DNA of 64,000 nucleotides from Teredinibacter franksiae. Lineage in GTDB: Bacteria > Pseudomonadota > Gammaproteobacteria > Pseudomonadales > Cellvibrionaceae. The stretch's first letter is position 1; each line of letters opens with the position of its first letter. Shown piece after piece: positions 20,168 through 27,906 of the stretch. The DNA is taken from assembly GCF_014218805.1 (NCBI RefSeq), contig NZ_JACJUV010000001.1, positions 1,490,001-1,554,000 on the forward strand, written 5' to 3'. The translations under genes and the position numbers were made by a program. Below the pieces are notes generated by a model. The model had not been told where the DNA came from. It saw only the letters and a list, made by a program, of their open reading frames with translations, and did no database searches.

Positions 20168-20584
20168 TTACTTCTTGCGTGGTATCAGGGATACGTTATA
20201 AACCTTGGCTTCTCGAGCCGCGTCAGCAATAGCGACGTAGCTAGAGGTTGAAGCATGTTCATGTGCCATAACCACTACACCGCCCTCTGGGCTTTCGGCG
20301 CTCTTCTGTGCAATCAATGACCGAACCGAACGAATATCGACGCGACGCTGATCGATGAAAATTTCATCGTTGGCGTTAATCTGCACCAGAATACTCTTAC
20401 TTTCAGTTTCGGGTGGTGGCAGGTTATCGGTATTCTCTGGAACATTCACATCGAGAGACTTTTCTTTAATAAAGGAAGCCGTCACGATGAAGAAGATAAG
20501 CATGATAAACACCACGTCCAGCATTGGTGTCAAATCGATCTCAGCCTTGTCCTCGGCCGATTGTTTATGTTTTCTACGACTCAC
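20168..20584 (-). CDS. exbD: ExbD/TolR-family biopolymer transport protein
   Basis: A 138-residue inner-membrane protein with the family layout: short basic cytoplasmic start, one membrane segment carrying the proton-path aspartate (IDLTPMLDVVFIMLIFFIV), and a periplasmic domain ending NVSLIPRKK. ExbD with ExbB uses the proton motive force to energise TonB. No exbB or tonB is adjacent, so it must work with partners elsewhere, perhaps including the TonB-domain protein at 25987. The start is GTG 20584, with GGAGA 7 nt upstream. A terminator follows directly. This is distinct from tolR at 46023. Confidence 0.92.
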   Translation of the reverse strand: MSRRKHKQSAEDKAEIDLTPMLDVVFIMLIFFIVTASFIKEKSLDVNVPENTDNLPPPETESKSILVQINANDEIFIDQRRVDIRSVRSLIAQKSAESPEGGVVVMAHEHASTSSYVAIADAAREAKVYNVSLIPRKK

Positions 20585-20750
20585 GTTAGATTCTCCAAAA
20601 TCGAGTTAATATCGCTGCGAGCTTGGCTGCACGCGCTTGCTGCAACACAGCAATTGGCCGCCATCGGCGAAGAACGCATTCTACACGAACTTTTTGGCAA
20701 CTGCCCCCCCTTTACAGATTAGGTTGATATAGGCCCAAATTTCGTTAATT

Positions 20751-21827
20751 TCAAATACGCTCGGTTAGGGGTAAGTGTAGCTGCTCTGGGCACGAATTGG
20801 GCTGTGCCAACCTAAAACCAACCCCTATCAGCCGTACACACCTCTTCTGGCGTAACCAGCTAATCTGCATTAAACGCTGAAAGTCGGAAAATGAAAAGAG
20901 GTCTGAGTTTCGCCCCAGGGAGGTTTCCACGGTTGTCTGTTCAAAATTATCGAATTTAAGCTTTACAAATTTCTTGCTGACGAAGTATCGACCCGCGATT
21001 TTGTCGTAACGCTGTTTAAGGCCATCGAGTAAATCAGGGAGGGATTTGGACAAATCACTGGCCGATTCCAAATCGGTTGGGAAGGTGCGCTCAATACTGA
21101 TCGACTTTCTTTCTTGGCGCGGAGCGACTTCCGACTCATCAATACCTTTAGCCATACGAATGAATCGCTCAAACGAACCACCAAACTCACGCAACAGCCT
21201 ATTAGTATCACAATTGCGAATATCTTGGCAGTTGTACAAACCGTACCTTGCCAGCTTGTCCGCCGTTACCTTGCCTACGCCGGGAAGACGCGAAAGCGAT
21301 AAATTACCGACAAACGATTCAATATTTGCGGGTGAAACGGTAAATAGTCCATCGGGTTTATTCCAATCACTCGCGATTTTGGCAACAAATTTTACCGGTG
21401 CGATACCCGCAGAAACAGCTATACCCAGCTCCCGGGCAACCGTCTGGCGAATATCAGCGGCGATCAAGGTTGCACTACCTTTACATTGCTCACTGTTCGA
21501 TACATCTATGTAGGCCTCATCAAGGGAAAGCGGTTCCATTTTTTCGCTATACCGAGAAAAGATATCGAGCATTTGGGCAGAGGCCTGCCGATACAATTCA
21601 AAATTAGGTTTTACAATGTGTAGGCTGGGGCAAAGCCTTTTTGCATAAGCAGAAGCCATTGCCGAGCGCACACCGTATTGCCGTGCCATATAATTACAGG
21701 TGGCAATAACTCCCCGCCCATTAGGATCTCCACCCACGGCAAGTGGAATATCCGCTAAATCGGGATTTTCCTTCATTTCTAGGGCCGCAAAAAAGCAATC
21801 GGCGTCAATATGAATGATTTTTTTCAT
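20751..21827 (-). CDS. dinB: DNA polymerase IV
   Basis: A 358-residue Y-family translesion polymerase. Catalytic residues are visible: Asp8 (HIDADCFFA), Asp103 and Glu104 (SLDEAYIDVS). A helix-hairpin-helix (LPGVGKVTADKLARYG) and the little-finger domain follow. Length is that of E. coli DinB (351). A canonical LexA box at 21907-21922, about 80 bp upstream of the ATG, predicts SOS induction. The C-terminus lacks an obvious strong beta-clamp motif, although QLHLPL near the end may serve (inference). Confidence 0.96.
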   Translation of the reverse strand: MKKIIHIDADCFFAALEMKENPDLADIPLAVGGDPNGRGVIATCNYMARQYGVRSAMASAYAKRLCPSLHIVKPNFELYRQASAQMLDIFSRYSEKMEPLSLDEAYIDVSNSEQCKGSATLIAADIRQTVARELGIAVSAGIAPVKFVAKIASDWNKPDGLFTVSPANIESFVGNLSLSRLPGVGKVTADKLARYGLYNCQDIRNCDTNRLLREFGGSFERFIRMAKGIDESEVAPRQERKSISIERTFPTDLESASDLSKSLPDLLDGLKQRYDKIAGRYFVSKKFVKLKFDNFEQTTVETSLGRNSDLFSFSDFQRLMQISWLRQKRCVRLIGVGFRLAQPNSCPEQLHLPLTERI

Positions 21828-21906
21828 TGTTTACGACTGTAGGGCAGCGATAAGAAGACTATACCGGCGATAAATATACCGTTTTAATAAGTTTACCACA
21901 GCGAAA

Positions 21907-21922
21907 CTGTTTGCACATACAG
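21907..21922. promoter_or_regulatory. LexA-binding SOS box upstream of dinB
   Basis: CTGTTTGCACATACAG fits the LexA consensus CTGT-N8-ACAG exactly. It lies 80 bp upstream of the dinB start codon, within the range for a repressor site over a promoter. Confidence 0.85.
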
Positions 21923-22087
21923 TGGTATGTGCAGGGTGCTATCCCGCCTCCCCATATTTATGCGATAAAACTTTTTGGACTCTTTGCCGCTAAACCGTCG
22001 TGAATAGTGAAAAAATGATTTTTGCCCGATTTATTGAATTGAGTATCTATTCGCTGTAAGCAAATGCCTGCGGGCCCACCTATTAAT

Positions 22088-22215
22088 GGATTTTAGCCTC
22101 TGCGCTACTTGGGAAGCCTTAATGTACGGTGTACGGCGGGCGGCGCAGCGAAAGGCTTATCGTCTTTCCAAATAGGCCAATGCTGCAATAAGGTTTGCTA
22201 AGCCGTGCCCTTTGG
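22088..22215. repeat. Interspersed repeat family, degenerate copy
   Basis: GCCTCTGCG at the left and GCTGCAATAAGGTTTGCTAAGCC at the right correspond to the better-preserved element at 23875-23985. The middle is diverged. Confidence 0.35.
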
Positions 22216-22950
22216 GGTTTTGTGTGCGGTTCATGCACGGCGGTAAAAATTTTCGCCAGGCCAACAGATTGTCTGTAAATTTTGTCTTGGGCACGAACCC
22301 CCACACAAAAACAGAGGCCATAAGCCATTAATTGCGGTGCCCTTACTTAAATATCGACTAAAACGGGTTTTCGATTGGTTTCGCACTCGCTTAGGCCATC
22401 GTTTTCTCGCTAAACCACTTATTACAACGATTTCGCCAACCCGTGTGCAAAAGCTCAGCGGGCTAACGCTTAAATCCATCGAGCGACGCCACATGAACAC
22501 AAAAAACTTCACGGCATACCGCTCGTAAACATCTCGTTCACGGCCTTTAGCTTTATCAAAAAACGGTTTAATTTGTAAATACCAAAGCAAACTAAGCACA
22601 TTGAAACAAAAAACGTCATTTACTCACTAAAATTAACGAAAATATCGGCCAGGAAGCAACAGAAAAACGTCTGATTATTTGTTTTTTACAAATTTTTTAG
22701 GAGCCTAAAACCACAAAAATATTCTCTTTTGGGGAGCCACAATTGCCGCTGCGTTGTTAACAGTTTTTTCCAAAAATTTTCGCCGTAAGTGCATTTTTTT
22801 TAGCTTCTTAGAAAAAATTGGGTTTTTTTTTAAAAAAACACTGGTAATTGTACGTAAATCGATGAAAAAACTTGAATTTTTCTTGTTATTTCGTAATGTA
22901 GTGCTACAACTTTCATTAGTACAACCAACAATAGGGTAAGGGTAATAATT

Positions 22951-23793
22951 ATGGCCGCTAAAAAAGCAAAAGTGGTAGATCCTGTAGCCGCGCTCGAAAA
23001 GGAACTCGCTGCGCTTAAAGGCAAATTAGAAAAAGCACGCGCCGCTCAGCTCAAGTCTGCTGAAGCAACTGTTAAATCTGCCACAACCAAAGCCTCCGCC
23101 GCTGCGAAAAAAGCCTCTTCAGCTAAATCTAAAGTTGCTTCCATTCGCGCTAAAAAGAAATCTGCCGCACAATCCAAGCAACTTGCCGCAGCTCGTAAGG
23201 TAGCCAGTGCTGCCAACAACGTTGCCACCCAAGCAAAAGCTGAACTCAGCAGCGCCAAAGCTACTCTAGCGGCAGCTGCCAAAGCTGCTGCGCAGGCGAG
23301 CACTCTGGCAAAAGCAGTTGCCAAACAAGAAGCTTCTTACCTGAAGAAGGTTCAAGCAGCCGCGAAAGCCGCCGCCAAGAAAGAAGCCGCCGCCGCGAGC
23401 GTTGCTGCTCGCAAAGCCGCTATTCGTGAGAAAGCCGCTGCTAAAAAAGCCGCTGCCAAAGCTAAAATAGCAACCAAAAAAGCTGCTGCTAAGCTTAAAG
23501 CTGCTGCTAAAAAGGCTGCCGCCGCCGCTAAAGCTAAAGCAAAGAAGGCTGTAACCAAGGCGAAAGCGAAAAAAGCCGCACCTAAGAAGGCCGCCGCGAA
23601 AAAAGCCGCCCCTAAGAAGAAGGCTGCAGCCAAAAAACCGGCTGGTAAGCGAGGTCGTCCTGCGGCCAAAAAAGCGGCTCCGAAAAAAGCCGCTGGTAAG
23701 CGAGGTCGCCCTGCGGCCAAAAAAGCGGCTCCGAAAAAAGCCGCCGCTAAAAAAGCCGGTGTAAAGCGTCGTGGTCGTCCACCTAAGAAGTAA
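22951..23793 (+). CDS. Histone H1-like / AlgP-type Lys-Ala-rich DNA-binding protein
   Basis: A 280-residue protein. The first ~60 residues include a short coiled-coil-like segment (PVAALEKELAALKGKLEKAR). The rest is low-complexity Ala/Lys (AAKKAAPKK type), as in histone H1 tails and Pseudomonas AlgP. Three AT-hook cores (GRP with flanking basic residues) lie in the last ~70 residues: KRGRPAA twice and RRGRPPKK at the end. AT-hooks bind the minor groove of A/T-rich DNA, so nucleoid structuring or regulation is likely. The tail contains an exact internal repeat, prone to length change. AAGGGT lies upstream of the ATG. The region before it is strikingly A/T-rich, and a strong terminator follows. 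Confidence 0.88.
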   Translation: MAAKKAKVVDPVAALEKELAALKGKLEKARAAQLKSAEATVKSATTKASAAAKKASSAKSKVASIRAKKKSAAQSKQLAAARKVASAANNVATQAKAELSSAKATLAAAAKAAAQASTLAKAVAKQEASYLKKVQAAAKAAAKKEAAAASVAARKAAIREKAAAKKAAAKAKIATKKAAAKLKAAAKKAAAAAKAKAKKAVTKAKAKKAAPKKAAAKKAAPKKKAAAKKPAGKRGRPAAKKAAPKKAAGKRGRPAAKKAAPKKAAAKKAGVKRRGRPPKK

Positions 23794-23813
23794 AGCTTCA
23801 CGGACAACTAAAA

Positions 23814-23839
23814 ACGGCGCCATTCGGCGCCGTTTTTTT
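23814..23839 (+). terminator. Rho-independent terminator after histone-like gene
   Basis: ACGGCGCC at 23814-23821 pairs with GGCGCCGT at 23826-23833 around a 4-nt loop, followed by seven T residues. Confidence 0.93.
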
Positions 23840-23874
23840 ATGTAGCAACAAAAGAACACCGCCAACAATTGATT

Positions 23875-23985
23875 TTTGCCTCTGCGCGGCCCGGCAAGCG
23901 TTGGTACAAGGTGGTTTGCGTAAAGGAAGTGGTTACCTGTCTAAGTAAATCAGCGCTGCAATAAGGCTGCCAAGGCCGTACACGC
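23875..23985. repeat. Interspersed repeat family, copy 2
   Basis: Shares GGCAAGCGTTRGTRCAAGG and ATAAGG-CT-GCC with 2455-2550. The outer segments can pair (GGCAAGC with GGCTGCC-like), giving an imperfect long hairpin. Confidence 0.45.
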
Positions 23986-24021
23986 CTAAAGCCCCCAACA
24001 CAGACTCTAAAAGCAGAAACA

Positions 24022-24660
24022 CTAAGGCCGGGCTTTAAGCTTAACAGCGGGTTCTACACCTTCGGAAATTACGCAGTTAGCCCGATACTGTAGCTTACGC
24101 CCCGAAAGACTCCGCGCATCAAAATCCCAGTTAAACTCAGCTGCTTCTCCTTCATAAGCAATGGGTTCTACGTTATCGGGCGTTATCGGCTTCATTTGTA
24201 TCATTAGTGCTGTTTTTTCTTTGTATTTTTCCAGGCAAAGGTGGCGAAACCGAACTTTCCTTTTTTCACTTTGTTCCGCTAGCCGCTGCTCCTCAGCCAG
24301 CCTAATTTGCTCCACTTCCTCTGCTGACAGTACTTCAATTACAACCGGCTTGGTGGTGAGGGTCTCTTTCGTTGTTCCGTCAACCATTTCATTGTATGAG
24401 CGACCATCAGCCTTACGACAACGAATGATAAAAATGGGCTTCCCCGGCTGACTCTGATCCAGATCCAAGCTACCCCGCAATATCTCTGTACACACATCCA
24501 ATTTTTCGGCCGCCAGAGCCGATTCTTTTAAGTCTAGGTATAATTTGTGGTATTTAGTCGGAAGCCAAAGCCGAGATTCATCTAACGCGACTGCCGAACC
24601 CCCGATAAACCCAGAAAGCATGACCGCTCCACCGAATAGAATATTGCGACGTTGCATCAT
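24022..24660 (-). CDS. Exported protein of unknown function
   Basis: A 212-residue protein with a signal peptide (MMQRRNILFGGAVMLSGF, small residues GGSAVA before the likely cut). The double Arg near the start is only superficially Tat-like. The mature part is mostly helical, with a Glu/Arg-rich segment (EEVEQIRLAEEQRLAEQSEKRK) likely to form a coiled coil, and four cysteines that could form disulfides. I do not recognise the family. ATG 24657 may be the true start, since GAGGGG is better spaced from it. It lies downstream of a cNMP-binding protein gene on the same strand, separated by a hairpin. Confidence 0.72.
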   Translation of the reverse strand: MMQRRNILFGGAVMLSGFIGGSAVALDESRLWLPTKYHKLYLDLKESALAAEKLDVCTEILRGSLDLDQSQPGKPIFIIRCRKADGRSYNEMVDGTTKETLTTKPVVIEVLSAEEVEQIRLAEEQRLAEQSEKRKVRFRHLCLEKYKEKTALMIQMKPITPDNVEPIAYEGEAAEFNWDFDARSLSGRKLQYRANCVISEGVEPAVKLKARP

Positions 24661-24697
24661 GAGCCCCTCGGTTAGAACGAATAAAAACAGACACTGA

Positions 24698-24726
24698 AAG
24701 GCATCGATGAGTTAAATCGATGCCTT
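24698..24726. terminator. Hairpin, possible terminator
   Basis: An 11-bp perfect stem (AAGGCATCGAT at 24698-24708 with its complement at 24716-24726) and a 7-nt loop. It lies between the cNMP-binding gene and the next minus-strand gene. The T tract on the minus strand is only three bases, so it may be a weak terminator or a regulatory palindrome. Confidence 0.5.
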
Positions 24727-24803
24727 CATCTCACGTTAATAATAGTGTAAGTAGGCGCGAAAGGGGGGAGAGCTTGGCCGCTCGCTTGCCCAGGGCTGTT
24801 AGA

Positions 24804-25496
24804 CTAGCCTAGGGCAATCAACGTGTTGTAATCTAATTTTTCTCTCGGGGATATTGAAAGGCGGTCAAATTCGAAATTCCAGTGTACAAGTAGCCTAGCC
24901 AAGGCACGAGCCTGCTCGTCTAAACTTTTTAGTTCTTCTAGCGTACCTTTCGGCCCGGTATACAGTTTTACTTTTCGATGATTGGAAGCAAAGGCCTGAT
25001 CGGGGTAGGACATACGATAAACTTCAAGCTTCCAACGCAGGTTGTGGACCATGTTGCGGTAGTACTCAAGCTTAGTGTTCACCGAAATTTTGTGTACATC
25101 TTCCAGTTCGCCAAACACGGTAAAATCGGTTCCAAACACCATAACCGATTTGCAATGAGGGTCGGCAACAATGGTTGCTGTTCTTTGATGATCGATAAGA
25201 ATAGCCAAGTCGCCAAAAACTTCGCCTGGCGTAATGTAATTCACCACTTTGCGATCGCTTTCACCACTGCCGACAACTACCGCTAGCTGTCCCCTTAAAA
25301 GAAAGTAGAGCCACTGATCGTTTTGCCCCTGCTCCATCAACACTTCGCCGGGTCGGTATTCAATGACGCGCGAATAACTCATTAGCAAGTCGTACTGGTA
25401 CTGATCCTGCTGTTTAATTGCTTTGTAGAAAGGAATAGAAGATAACAGTGTATCCAGCGATTCCTGACGATATTTATGTAATGGATGAACTTCCAT
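24804..25496 (-). CDS. Cyclic-nucleotide-binding domain protein without a DNA-binding domain
   Basis: A 230-residue protein. Residues ~30-150 form a cNMP-binding beta-roll: RPGEVLMEQGQNDQWLYFLL, then the phosphate-binding-cassette region GEVFGDLAILIDHQRTATIVA. The C-terminal ~80 residues are helical and show no helix-turn-helix, so it is not a Crp/Fnr-type activator as read. The cassette has HQRTAT where cAMP binders usually have a conserved Arg-Ser/Thr-Ala, so nucleotide binding is plausible but unproven. It may sense cAMP or cGMP and act through protein contacts. ATG 25496 was used. Confidence 0.82.
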   Translation of the reverse strand: MEVHPLHKYRQESLDTLLSSIPFYKAIKQQDQYQYDLLMSYSRVIEYRPGEVLMEQGQNDQWLYFLLRGQLAVVVGSGESDRKVVNYITPGEVFGDLAILIDHQRTATIVADPHCKSVMVFGTDFTVFGELEDVHKISVNTKLEYYRNMVHNLRWKLEVYRMSYPDQAFASNHRKVKLYTGPKGTLEELKSLDEQARALARLLVHWNFEFDRLSISPREKLDYNTLIALG

Positions 25497-25986
25497 AAGT
25501 CAGTGGCCTAAGGTCTTTCGAAATTAAAGATCAGCGAAGGATTGTTCTTGAAACATAGACGATTTACCGTGCCACGAGTCAATCTAGGCGCCCTTCGGCT
25601 GACAATTTTCCATTTTTGTAGCCTGAATCACGCCCGACTCGCCAGGGACGGCCATTCTACTTCGAACAATTCCATTTTGGCACCCTACTCTACTCAATAA
25701 CCGCTACTGCCACCGGGCGCACATGTATGCATTACTCAAAACCGGCTCCTTTACCCTCCCCGGTTTGAGATAAGGAAGAATTGGTGTACAGTAGTACTTT
25801 AGTTTCAGATTGATTGGCTGCCCTCTTCTAATGGCGCATGTTTCCCGATTAATTCTGTATAAGATATGTGACAACGGAGACAACTAAGAAAGCGGCAAAA
25901 GCTGCCCGTAATTTCTTAGAACGACAGGGACAGTACACCATAAAAAAAAACATCAGGGTAAGTATCAAACAGGCTACGAGACTCAT
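25497..25986. other. Intergenic region between divergent genes, no gene seen
   Basis: About 490 bp between the cNMP-binding gene and the TonB-domain gene. A plus-strand frame from 25868 overlaps the TonB-domain gene and begins with a Lys/Ala-rich stretch; it is not convincing. Promoters of both genes should lie here; I could not pick clear ones. Confidence 0.45.
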
Positions 25987-27183
25987 ATGTGTAAAAAAAA
26001 TATTCTACGCTACCTCAAGTACAAACTATTCATTGTTGTCGCGCTCTTGTTCACCTCTCATTCCTTCGCCGACACTTTGTTAAATGGTATTGCTATCCAC
26101 TCCGAACTCGGAAAAGACCGCTTCATTGCCGGGCTTTCAACCTCTTCCTTGTCGTCCGACTCGCGCGAGATTTTACTAGCCGCTGGAGACAAGCAGATAC
26201 AGGTTCGAATTCTAGCCAGCCGCTTATCCGCTCGCAGCTTTAAGCGAATGTGGATTGAAGGTATGGCCATTAACTCCAGCTCAGCCGAACTAACAGCAAA
26301 CGCCCAAAACATGGCCGACTTCAGTAACATGCTGAAGATAAAACTGATTGCGGGAGATATTTTTACTATTAGTCGCCAGGGGGAATCGGTAAACGTTATT
26401 CTCAACGGCACACAGTTAGGTGAAATATCCAGTACCGTGTTTTTCGACCTGCTGCTACGCACCTGGATTGGCCCTGTACCGCTATCTTCAAACTTTAGAG
26501 ACGATTTGCTCGTTGCCGGTAACATTGATGACGCCTTACTTTCACAGTTCGACTCAACCCTGCCGAGCGACGAGCGTATAGCCGCCGTGCAAAATGCCGT
26601 TGAGTCTCAACCCAAGCCGGTATCAAAGGTTGCGGCGGCTGCACCGGCCATTGACGTTGTTCCAGACGTAGGCGTGCCCGCTCCGCCCGCCATTGCTGCG
26701 CCGGCAGCCGTGGGAGCGGCTGCGGCAAAACCCGACATACAGGCCCCTACCCCACAACCCGTTGTACAGACCCCAACACCCGCTCCAGCGAAGCCTAAGC
26801 CTACTCCAGTACCCGTTCAGCAAGCGCTGTTAAACGCCGATTTGGTAGAGGAAGAAGAAGACGATTTCGACTTCACCGCCGAAAGCCTGCTAGGGCAACA
26901 GTTATACATTGCCAAGCTTAAAAAATGGACTTACAAGTACATCGAATACCCCCGAAGGGCACTAGAACGCTCTTGGCAAGGTAACGTACGCCTGAGTGTT
27001 ACTGTCAATCGCGCAGGCGTCGTTCAGGAGGTGGTCGTTGTGGAAGAGTCTCAGCACTCCACTCTAACCAAGGCCGCCGTAAAGGCGACAAAGAAAGCCA
27101 GCCCTTTCCCAGGTATGCCTAAAGAGATATCGGGTAATAGCTTCACCTTCACTCTACCGGTGGTTTTCAAGCTTAAGCAATAA
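25987..27183 (+). CDS. Periplasmic chalcone-isomerase-like domain fused to TonB C-terminal domain
   Basis: A 398-residue protein. A signal peptide (KYKLFIVVALLFTSHSFAD, likely cut after SFA) leads into a ~170-residue domain starting LLNGIAIHSELGKDRFIAGL, matching the chalcone-isomerase-like fold family of secreted bacterial proteins. An Ala/Pro-rich spacer follows (residues ~205-280), then an acidic patch (VEEEEDDFDF) and a TonB C-terminal domain: IEYPRRALERSWQGNVRLSV, ending FTFTLPVVFKLKQ. Normal TonB is anchored by an N-terminal membrane helix that contacts ExbBD; here the N-terminus looks like a cleaved signal peptide. It may therefore be a free periplasmic protein using its TonB domain to bind outer-membrane or peptidoglycan partners. 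A strong terminator follows. Confidence 0.83.
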   Translation: MCKKNILRYLKYKLFIVVALLFTSHSFADTLLNGIAIHSELGKDRFIAGLSTSSLSSDSREILLAAGDKQIQVRILASRLSARSFKRMWIEGMAINSSSAELTANAQNMADFSNMLKIKLIAGDIFTISRQGESVNVILNGTQLGEISSTVFFDLLLRTWIGPVPLSSNFRDDLLVAGNIDDALLSQFDSTLPSDERIAAVQNAVESQPKPVSKVAAAAPAIDVVPDVGVPAPPAIAAPAAVGAAAAKPDIQAPTPQPVVQTPTPAPAKPKPTPVPVQQALLNADLVEEEEDDFDFTAESLLGQQLYIAKLKKWTYKYIEYPRRALERSWQGNVRLSVTVNRAGVVQEVVVVEESQHSTLTKAAVKATKKASPFPGMPKEISGNSFTFTLPVVFKLKQ

Positions 27184-27193
27184 ACCTTCGCCC

Positions 27194-27238
27194 CACACAA
27201 AAAAAGCCGCGCCTTTTGGGCTGCGGCTTTTTTGTGTG
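27194..27238. terminator. Strong bidirectional terminator
   Basis: CACACAAAAAAAGCCGC at 27194-27210 pairs with GCGGCTTTTTTGTGTG at 27223-27238. The A/T parts give U tracts on both strands, serving the convergent genes at 25987 and 27254. Confidence 0.93.
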
Positions 27239-27253
27239 TATTTGAAAGCGATA

Positions 27254-27814
27254 TTAACGACGAGCAGCTAATTTTTCTAAGCGCTCCAGCACTACGCGCT
27301 GTATGTCCTTTACGTCCATTTCAGATAACTTTGGCAAATGTGCCAAGTTCAGCATGTGTAGGTGTAAACAGGGCGTATCGGCGTTAAGTTCACGTAAATC
27401 ACCCTTCATAAGCACCGGCAAAAAAGGCTTATCTTGCGGACGCTTTTGATTGATTAGCTTCAACCCCACTTCCAATGGCACGGCTCGGCCACAGCTATCT
27501 TCAGACTTTAAGGGCAATATGATGTTCAAACGATTGGACTCACCCTCGGGGTCGGCGGGTACAATAAACAAGCCGGTTGGGCGAACAGTCTCTTCGATAA
27601 TACCGTGCAGTGTGTCGTGATGAGCATAGGGGTTAGGAAGAATAACCAGCTTTCTGTTTTCTTCTTTTGGGAAAAAAATATTGTAATTGGTATAGAGCTG
27701 CTCGACTGAACCAGAGTAAACACACAACTGGTTTTCAAATCCCATTACAAAATCTTGAGCTTTCTGCCGCTTATTAAAATTGTCTAAATCCCAAACAAGA
27801 TCTTTATTGTCCAT
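27254..27814 (-). CDS. Conserved-looking protein of unknown function
   Basis: A 186-residue cytoplasmic protein with no signal peptide or membrane segment. Mixed alpha/beta with hydrophobic strands (NRKLVILPNPYAHHD, LNIILPLKS, PLEVGLKLI), ending in a helical tail (VKDIQRVVLERLEKLAARR). I do not recognise the family. It is downstream of the response-regulator-like gene on the same strand (92 bp gap), so the two may be cotranscribed and functionally linked. The composition looks native to this chromosome. Confidence 0.72.
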   Translation of the reverse strand: MDNKDLVWDLDNFNKRQKAQDFVMGFENQLCVYSGSVEQLYTNYNIFFPKEENRKLVILPNPYAHHDTLHGIIEETVRPTGLFIVPADPEGESNRLNIILPLKSEDSCGRAVPLEVGLKLINQKRPQDKPFLPVLMKGDLRELNADTPCLHLHMLNLAHLPKLSEMDVKDIQRVVLERLEKLAARR

Positions 27815-27906
27815 ACAAAACAGACTCTACCACGTGGAGAACGCGTCGATGTTAACACTGATCAGGCAAAATCTAAAACCCCGCTGCTATAGACTATTTA
27901 TTACCC

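Larger units (their letters stand above)
21828..22950. other. Long intergenic region (about 1.1 kb), no accepted gene
   Basis: It holds the dinB LexA box, a repeat-family copy (22088-22215), then increasingly A/T-rich sequence with many homopolymer A and T runs before the histone-like gene. A 122-codon minus-strand frame (22599 to 22231) runs through the repeat and has no family resemblance. Small RNA genes cannot be excluded by eye. Confidence 0.45.

Noticed and set aside
22231..22599. 122-codon minus-strand frame
   Set aside because: Crosses a dispersed repeat, no recognisable domain and no ribosome binding site.
23266..23868. 200-codon and 151-codon minus-strand frames
   Set aside because: Shadow of the Ala/Lys-rich gene on the other strand; low-complexity and out of any family.
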